DNA of 64,000 nucleotides from CAIQIA01 sp049317465 (lineage in GTDB: Bacteria; Cyanobacteriota; Cyanobacteriia; PCC-6307; Cyanobiaceae): NCBI GenBank assembly GCA_049317465.1, contig JBMOIF010000002.1:40343-104342 (forward strand). The letters are read 5' to 3'. A program made the position numbers and the translations under genes. Shown here one piece after another: positions 59,752 to 64,000 of the stretch (the first letter of the stretch is position 1; each line of letters starts with the position of its first letter). The notes under the pieces are model-generated. The model worked only from the letters and a program-made list of their open reading frames with translations, ran no database searches and had not been told where the DNA came from.

Positions 59752-61013
59752 CCCTCAACCCTAGACACCACTCCCCACCCTTCCAGCCGCCATGGCCCCG
59801 GATTCCCCTCCCTGTCGAGCTGCCATCGGTGGAATTCGTGGCCCCAGAGGCGTTCCCCCCGGCGGCACACGAGTCCGTCCCCCAGGGCCGTGGCCTGCCG
59901 GTAGCCCAGCTGCAGGTCGGCCCGGCGGGCCGAGAAGGGCAGCACACCGGCCAGGGGGTGGCCGACGCCGGTGACGTCGTGCAGCCGCTGGCCCAGCAGC
60001 AGCATCCCTCCACATTCGGCGTAGAGAGGCCGGCCGGCGGCCACATGACGGCGGATGGCCTCCAGGCTGGCCCCACAGGCGGCCAGGCTGGCCGCCTGCA
60101 GTTCCGGGTAACCGCCGGGCAGCACGAGGGCATCACTCCCGGGCGGCAGGGGCCGGTCGGCGAGGGGTGACCAGGACAGCACCTCGCAGCCGAGCTGTTC
60201 CAGCCATTCGCGCTGTTCCGGATAGCAGAAGTGCAGAGCGGCGTCCTGGGCCACGGCGATGCGTGGTGGCCGGACCCCGGCCGGCAGGGGCCAGTCGGCT
60301 GCGGCGGCAAACGGGGATGGTCCCTCGCCTGCCCCCTCCGGCGGCGCCATCAATGCCAGCAGCCGGTCCAGCTGCAGCCAGCGGCCGGCCCGCTCGGCCA
60401 GGGCCTGCCAGCGGCCGTCAAGGTCCGGCAGTTCATGGGGGGGCAGCAGGCCCAGGTGACGCGAGGGGAGCTCCAGCAGCGGATCCCGCGGCAGCACCCC
60501 CAGCAGCGGTACCCCCGAGGGGGCCAGCACCTCGGTCAGCAGCTGCCGGTGCCTCGGGCTCGAGACGCCGTTGAGCACCACACCCGCGAGGCGCAGCGCT
60601 GGGTCGTGGTCGCGGAAGCCCCGCACCAGCGCCGCCAGGGAGGCCCCCTGCCGGCTGGCCTCCACCACCATCACCACCGGCAGGTCCAGCAGCCGGGCCA
60701 CAGCGGCCGAGCTGCCCTCCTGGCCGGCGCCCATTCCGTCGAACAGTCCCATCACCCCCTCGACGAGGGTCAGGGGTGCCCGGCCGGCCCAGTGCAGAAA
60801 ACTGCGGCGGACCGTTTCAGGCCCGGCCAGCAACAGGTCGAGGTTGCGGCAGGGACGGCCGCTCGCGTGCGAGAGCAGCTGCGGATCGAGGTAGTCGGGC
60901 CCCACCTTGAACAGCTGCGGGGCCTGGCCGGCCCGACGGGCCGCCGAGGCCAGCAGCAGCGACAGCAGCGTCTTGCCGCTGCCGCTGCAGGGGGCGGCGA
61001 TCAGCAGGGCCAA
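59625..61013 (-). CDS. cobB: Cobyrinate a,c-diamide synthase CobB/CbiA
   Basis: This glutamine-dependent enzyme amidates the a and c side chains of cobyrinate in cobalamin synthesis. The 462-residue product has an ATP-binding start IAAPCSGSGKTLLSLLL, KVGPDYLDPQ, LVEGVMGLFDGM, and a C-terminal class I-like glutaminase domain with LVLPGGYPELQA, PLYAECGGMLLLGQ (nucleophile Cys) and ASWLHLHWGG. The final 20 residues overlap the acylphosphatase gene and may be non-native. It starts 9 bp after opcA. In picocyanobacteria the pathway makes pseudocobalamin. Confidence 0.94.
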   Translation of the reverse strand: MALLIAAPCSGSGKTLLSLLLASAARRAGQAPQLFKVGPDYLDPQLLSHASGRPCRNLDLLLAGPETVRRSFLHWAGRAPLTLVEGVMGLFDGMGAGQEGSSAAVARLLDLPVVMVVEASRQGASLAALVRGFRDHDPALRLAGVVLNGVSSPRHRQLLTEVLAPSGVPLLGVLPRDPLLELPSRHLGLLPPHELPDLDGRWQALAERAGRWLQLDRLLALMAPPEGAGEGPSPFAAAADWPLPAGVRPPRIAVAQDAALHFCYPEQREWLEQLGCEVLSWSPLADRPLPPGSDALVLPGGYPELQAASLAACGASLEAIRRHVAAGRPLYAECGGMLLLGQRLHDVTGVGHPLAGVLPFSARRADLQLGYRQATALGDGLVCRRGERLWGHEFHRWQLDREGNPGPWRLEGWGVVSRVEGWTTTTLHASWLHLHWGGCPSIPRRLRDATLAAAVRPSGKPS

Positions 61014-61022
61014 GGCCGAGGG

Positions 61023-62309
61023 TCAGCGCGGCAACAGCTTCGCAGCCAGGGGCGCGCAGGCGGCCAGCAGCGGGTTGGTGCTGTCGTGGCCCCCTCGCAG
61101 GGTGCGGGACACCTCGACCTGAACGGAACTGATGTCGGCGGCCACCACCTCCTCGATCAGTTCCATCCGGGCCATGCCGCCGGCCTCGAGGCGCATACAG
61201 CCCCCCGTCTCTCCGCAGAGGATCACGCAGAGGGGCGGCCGGTCGCCGGGTTCGCACACCAGCCGCAGGCCCACGAGGCTGCCGGGATGGGTGCTCGGCT
61301 GGCCCACGGGAACAGGCATCTGCCGAAAGCGCACCGGGGCGCCGTCGGGCCGTCGGAAGCCTGCGGTGATGCCGTCACCTTCGCTGGCGGCGGTGTGCTC
61401 CAGCTGCCAGCCCAGCCGATCGGCGATCCAGGCCGCCATCAGCAACCCCTGAACCGGCTGCTGGCCCTGGACGTCGATGTCGAGCTGCACCACGCTCTTC
61501 AGCGCCTCGCGACGCTGCTGCAGGTCGAAGACCATCGCCAGCGTCTCGCGCCAGGGCACCAGGCGGTACCAGTTGAGGTCACTCACGGCCTGGCCCGAGC
61601 TGATGCGGGACTGCAGCACGTCGAGGCACCGGCCCGGGGTGCCGATCGCCGAGTCGATCACCAGCCGCCGCGGCGGCACCGCCAGGCCGTCGAACAGCAG
61701 CGGTGCCTCGTCCAGGGAGCCGTTCCACCACACCCAGCAAGGCAGTTCCGGCGGAATCAGGGGATTGACCATGGCCAGTCCGTCCTCGAGGGCCGGCACC
61801 CCTCCGCGCATCACCACGACGTCGCCGCAGACGGCGCTGAGGGGCCCTTCCTCCGGCAGCGGGCAATAGGCGGCGACCAGGGTCTCGAGGGTCTGCTCGG
61901 CGTCCAGGGTGGGTGCCAGGGTGATCAGGCGCCGGGGCTGATGGCGGCTGATGGCGGCATCGACGTGCTGGCCCCGCAGGTCTTCTGCCTCGCCGCTGCC
62001 GGGTTGCAGTCCCAGCTGCCAGGCCAGCTCGGGGGCCAGGGGGGCGGTGCTGAGGGGCAGGCCGCAGACGGGGATGGATTCGCGGGCCGCCTGCAGCAGA
62101 TCCGGCCGCTCCAGGCCCGTGATCGGTCCCTCAAGGCGGCCCATCCGCACCAGGTGCTGCTCGACCCAGGCGGGTTCCCACACGAGCAGGGTGAAGGTCG
62201 AGGCACCGCTGGCGGGCTCGTGGTCCCGTTGCCAGAGACGGCCGAGATAGGCCGCCACGTCCTGGGGGGGCAGGGCGAGGGGGGCCTGAAGCGTGAGCTG
62301 GGGAGACAT
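61023..62309 (-). CDS. opcA: Glucose-6-phosphate dehydrogenase assembly protein OpcA
   Basis: OpcA is the cyanobacterial activator of glucose-6-phosphate dehydrogenase and is controlled by thioredoxin and light. The 428-residue product has RRLITLAPTLDAEQTLETLVAAYCPLPEE, PCWVWWNGSLDEAPLLFDGL and RLVIDSA family segments, and Cys residues in CVILCGETGGC suited to redox control. It lies immediately downstream of zwf (44-bp gap) on the same strand, the usual arrangement. Together they set the oxidative pentose phosphate pathway for night metabolism. trxA at 35063 is the natural partner. Confidence 0.95.
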   Translation of the reverse strand: MSPQLTLQAPLALPPQDVAAYLGRLWQRDHEPASGASTFTLLVWEPAWVEQHLVRMGRLEGPITGLERPDLLQAARESIPVCGLPLSTAPLAPELAWQLGLQPGSGEAEDLRGQHVDAAISRHQPRRLITLAPTLDAEQTLETLVAAYCPLPEEGPLSAVCGDVVVMRGGVPALEDGLAMVNPLIPPELPCWVWWNGSLDEAPLLFDGLAVPPRRLVIDSAIGTPGRCLDVLQSRISSGQAVSDLNWYRLVPWRETLAMVFDLQQRREALKSVVQLDIDVQGQQPVQGLLMAAWIADRLGWQLEHTAASEGDGITAGFRRPDGAPVRFRQMPVPVGQPSTHPGSLVGLRLVCEPGDRPPLCVILCGETGGCMRLEAGGMARMELIEEVVAADISSVQVEVSRTLRGGHDSTNPLLAACAPLAAKLLPR

Positions 62310-62353
62310 GGCGGGTCTGAGACGGAACGTCGGGGTGGATCGGACCGGTGCGA

Positions 62354-63877
62354 TCAGGGGCGGCGCCAGAGCAGGCCGTCGCGGGCCAGAAGGCTGTCGG
62401 CGGCGGCCGGCCCCCAGGTGCGGGCCTCATAGGGGTAGACCGGCAGCTGCCAGGGGCTCTGCTCGATCAGCTCCACCAGGGGCGTGTAGAGGCGCCAGGC
62501 GGCCTCGACCTCGTCACTGCGGGTGAAGAGGGTGGGATCGCCGAGCATGGCGTCCGCCAGCAGGCGCACGTAGCCCTCGTCGGAGGGTTCGCCGAAGGAT
62601 TCGTCGTACGAGAAGTTCATGTCGACCGGTCGGCTGCGCATGCCCGAGCCGGGGGCCTTGACCTCGAAGCGGAACTCGGCTCCCTCATCGGGCTGGATGC
62701 GCAGGATCAGCTGGTTGGCCGTGGGGGTGCCGCCGGCAGCGTCGAACAGATGCACCGGCGCCTCGCGGAAGGTGAGCACCACCTCGCTCAGCCGCTTGGC
62801 CATGCGCTTGCCGGTGCGCAGGTAGAAGGGGACGCCCTGCCAGCGCCAGTTGTCGATGAACAGCTTCATGGCCACGTAGGTCTCGGTGGTGCTGTTGGGA
62901 TCCACCCCCGGTTCCTGTCGGTAGCCCGGCATCGGGTTGCTGCTGCTGCCACCGGGGCCGTACTGACCCCTGACGCAGCAGTGCCAGGGTTCCTGTTCAT
63001 CCGCCAGGTGGGCGGCCTGCAGCACCTTGGCCTTCTCGTTGCGGATCGATTCGGGGTCGTAGCGGCCCGGGGCCTCCATGGCCGTGAGGGCCAGCATCTG
63101 GGTGAGGTGGTTCTGCACCATGTCGCGCAGGGCCCCCGAGGTCTCGTAGTACCCCGCCCGTTCTTCCACCCCCACGGTCTCGGCGGCGGTGATCTGAACG
63201 CTGGAGATGTAATTGCGGTTCCAGATCGGCTCGAAGATGGTGTTGGCAAAGCGCAGCACCAGGATGTTCTGGACGGTCTCCTTGCCCAGGTAGTGGTCGA
63301 TGCGGAAGATCTGGCTCTCCTGGCCGCAGCCGGTCACGACCCGGTTCAGCTCGCGGGCGCTGGCGAAGTCACGGCCGAAGGGCTTCTCGATCACGACCCT
63401 GCTGCGGCTCGGATCGCTGAGCAGCCCTGCGGCGGCAAGGGCCCGGCAGCCGCTGCCGTAGAAGGCGGGCGACACCGACAGGTAGAAGGTGCGGTTGTTG
63501 CGGGTGGCCCGCTGGCGATCGATCTGGTCGAGCCGTTTGCCGAGGCGCACCACGTCGCCGTCCTTCTGAAGGTCTACGGGTTCGTAGAACAAGCCAGCGG
63601 CGAAGGTGCGCCAGGCCTGGGGATCCTCCTGGATCAGCGGGCCGAGGGCCTCCTCCATCTTCTGGCGGAACTCCTCGTCGCTCCAGGGGCGCCGGGCACA
63701 GCCCAGCACCGCGAACTCACTCGGCAGCCGTCGCTGGCGGAACAGCTCGAACAGGGCCGGCACCAGCTTGCGGTGGGTGAGGTCGCCGCTTGCCCCGAAG
63801 ATCACCAGGCACTGGGGTGAGATGACCCGCTCCTGGCGCAGGCCGACGCGGAGGGGATTGGTGAGCGAGGCGGTCAT
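62354..63877 (-). CDS. zwf: Glucose-6-phosphate 1-dehydrogenase
   Basis: Zwf oxidises glucose 6-phosphate with NADP as the entry step of the oxidative pentose phosphate pathway. The 507-residue product from ATG 63877 has the cofactor loop VIFGASGDLTHRKLVPALF, catalytic FRIDHYLGKETVQNIL and substrate-binding EKPFGRDFASARELN. The final part YPYEARTWGPAAADSLLARDGLLWRRP is typical. A longer frame to 63970 runs into the terminator of the previous gene, so it is rejected. opcA follows on the same strand. Confidence 0.97.
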   Translation of the reverse strand: MTASLTNPLRVGLRQERVISPQCLVIFGASGDLTHRKLVPALFELFRQRRLPSEFAVLGCARRPWSDEEFRQKMEEALGPLIQEDPQAWRTFAAGLFYEPVDLQKDGDVVRLGKRLDQIDRQRATRNNRTFYLSVSPAFYGSGCRALAAAGLLSDPSRSRVVIEKPFGRDFASARELNRVVTGCGQESQIFRIDHYLGKETVQNILVLRFANTIFEPIWNRNYISSVQITAAETVGVEERAGYYETSGALRDMVQNHLTQMLALTAMEAPGRYDPESIRNEKAKVLQAAHLADEQEPWHCCVRGQYGPGGSSSNPMPGYRQEPGVDPNSTTETYVAMKLFIDNWRWQGVPFYLRTGKRMAKRLSEVVLTFREAPVHLFDAAGGTPTANQLILRIQPDEGAEFRFEVKAPGSGMRSRPVDMNFSYDESFGEPSDEGYVRLLADAMLGDPTLFTRSDEVEAAWRLYTPLVELIEQSPWQLPVYPYEARTWGPAAADSLLARDGLLWRRP

Positions 63878-63968
63878 CGGAGCGCTTCGGATGCCCTTGT
63901 TTAACGAGCGCAGCGGCCGTTGACCGAAAGGCGAACGGAAGATCCCCGGGTCGCGACCGAGCGGACAC

Positions 63969-63995
63969 AAAAAAACCGCCCGGGGTCGGGCGGTT
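63969..63995 (-). terminator. Rho-independent terminator of the gene right of the window
   Basis: On the minus strand a 9-bp perfect stem (arms AACCGCCCG and CGGGCGGTT, 4-base loop) is followed by seven T residues. It lies 92 bp before the zwf start, so it ends a minus-strand gene outside the window. In related genomes petH often lies there; that is only an expectation. Confidence 0.85.
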
Positions 63996-64000
63996 GTCGT

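Noticed and set aside
60231..62432. Open frame of about 730 codons on the plus strand opposite cobB and opcA.
   Set aside because: It is an antisense shadow of two well-recognised genes.
63878..63970. N-terminal extension of zwf to 63970.
   Set aside because: It would run into the T-tract of the terminator at 63969-63995. ATG 63877 gives the normal start of the family.

Overview
The window is 64 kb of very GC-rich, gene-dense DNA from a unicellular cyanobacterium of the Synechococcus/Cyanobium type. The lineage is read from marker genes: petG and cytM, the magnesium chelatase subunit chlI, crtE, guaB3, a CAAD thylakoid-type protein, cyanobacterial families DUF3370 and DUF3685, and the opcA-zwf pair. 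I see no rRNA, tRNA, CRISPR array, insertion sequence, prophage or replication origin. Most of it looks like stable core genome. Genes are packed into short operons, often with 4-bp GTGA or ATGA stop/start overlaps.

Layout. 1-6 kb: a ClpS2-type adaptor (cut by the window edge), DUF2103, purK with a MalF-type sugar permease, aroB, a MidA-type methyltransferase and a TPM/Psb32-like protein. 6-11.4 kb: a GH104-like muramidase behind the only long non-coding stretch, a MurG-like glycosyltransferase with a metallophosphoesterase, nadA and class I aldolase. 11.4-17.4 kb: a compact four-gene DNA repair cluster (beta-CASP exonuclease, ATP-dependent ligase, Lhr-type helicase, PdeM-type nuclease) running into a proline-tailed membrane-anchored protein. 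18.8-24.6 kb: CBS protein, CDP-alcohol transferase, epimerase, hisA, an atypical Fur-family regulator translationally coupled to DUF3685, a thioredoxin-fold lumenal protein and a Nif11 protein.

24.7-38.4 kb: a PiT-like membrane protein whose reading frame runs 209 bp into a pentameric ligand-gated ion channel homologue, the most unusual gene here. A minus-strand series follows: POR-like reductase coupled to chlI, DUF3370, a penicilloyl-serine-transferase-like hydrolase, an RNA methyltransferase, cytM, rsmD, hisH, LOG protein, trxA, guaB3, CAAD and a HcyBio/DUF39 protein. petG lies on the plus strand, fully antisense to the 3' tail of rsmD. 38.5-51.3 kb: gyrA, a J-domain membrane protein, an acetolactate-decarboxylase-like domain fused to CARDB, arsS coupled to a GH57 glucan branching enzyme, leuA followed by a MalG-type permease, then desaturase, MetX-like hydrolase and type III-like glutamine synthetase. 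51.3-64 kb: a 7TM-HD phosphodiesterase, folD, a secreted nuclease, crtE, a PAP2-like protein, a RecD2-like helicase, then minus-strand GAP-family protein, histidine phosphatase, acylphosphatase, cobB/cbiA, opcA and zwf. A strong minus-strand terminator at the right edge marks the end of the next gene outside the window.

The genes serve photosynthesis and pigment supply, oxidative pentose phosphate flux under OpcA control, amino acid, NAD, folate, cobalamin and purine synthesis, and DNA maintenance. The best places for new biology are the ion channel and its overlapping neighbour, the decarboxylase-CARDB fusion, the DNA repair cluster with its overlapping fifth gene, and the petG/rsmD antisense overlap.
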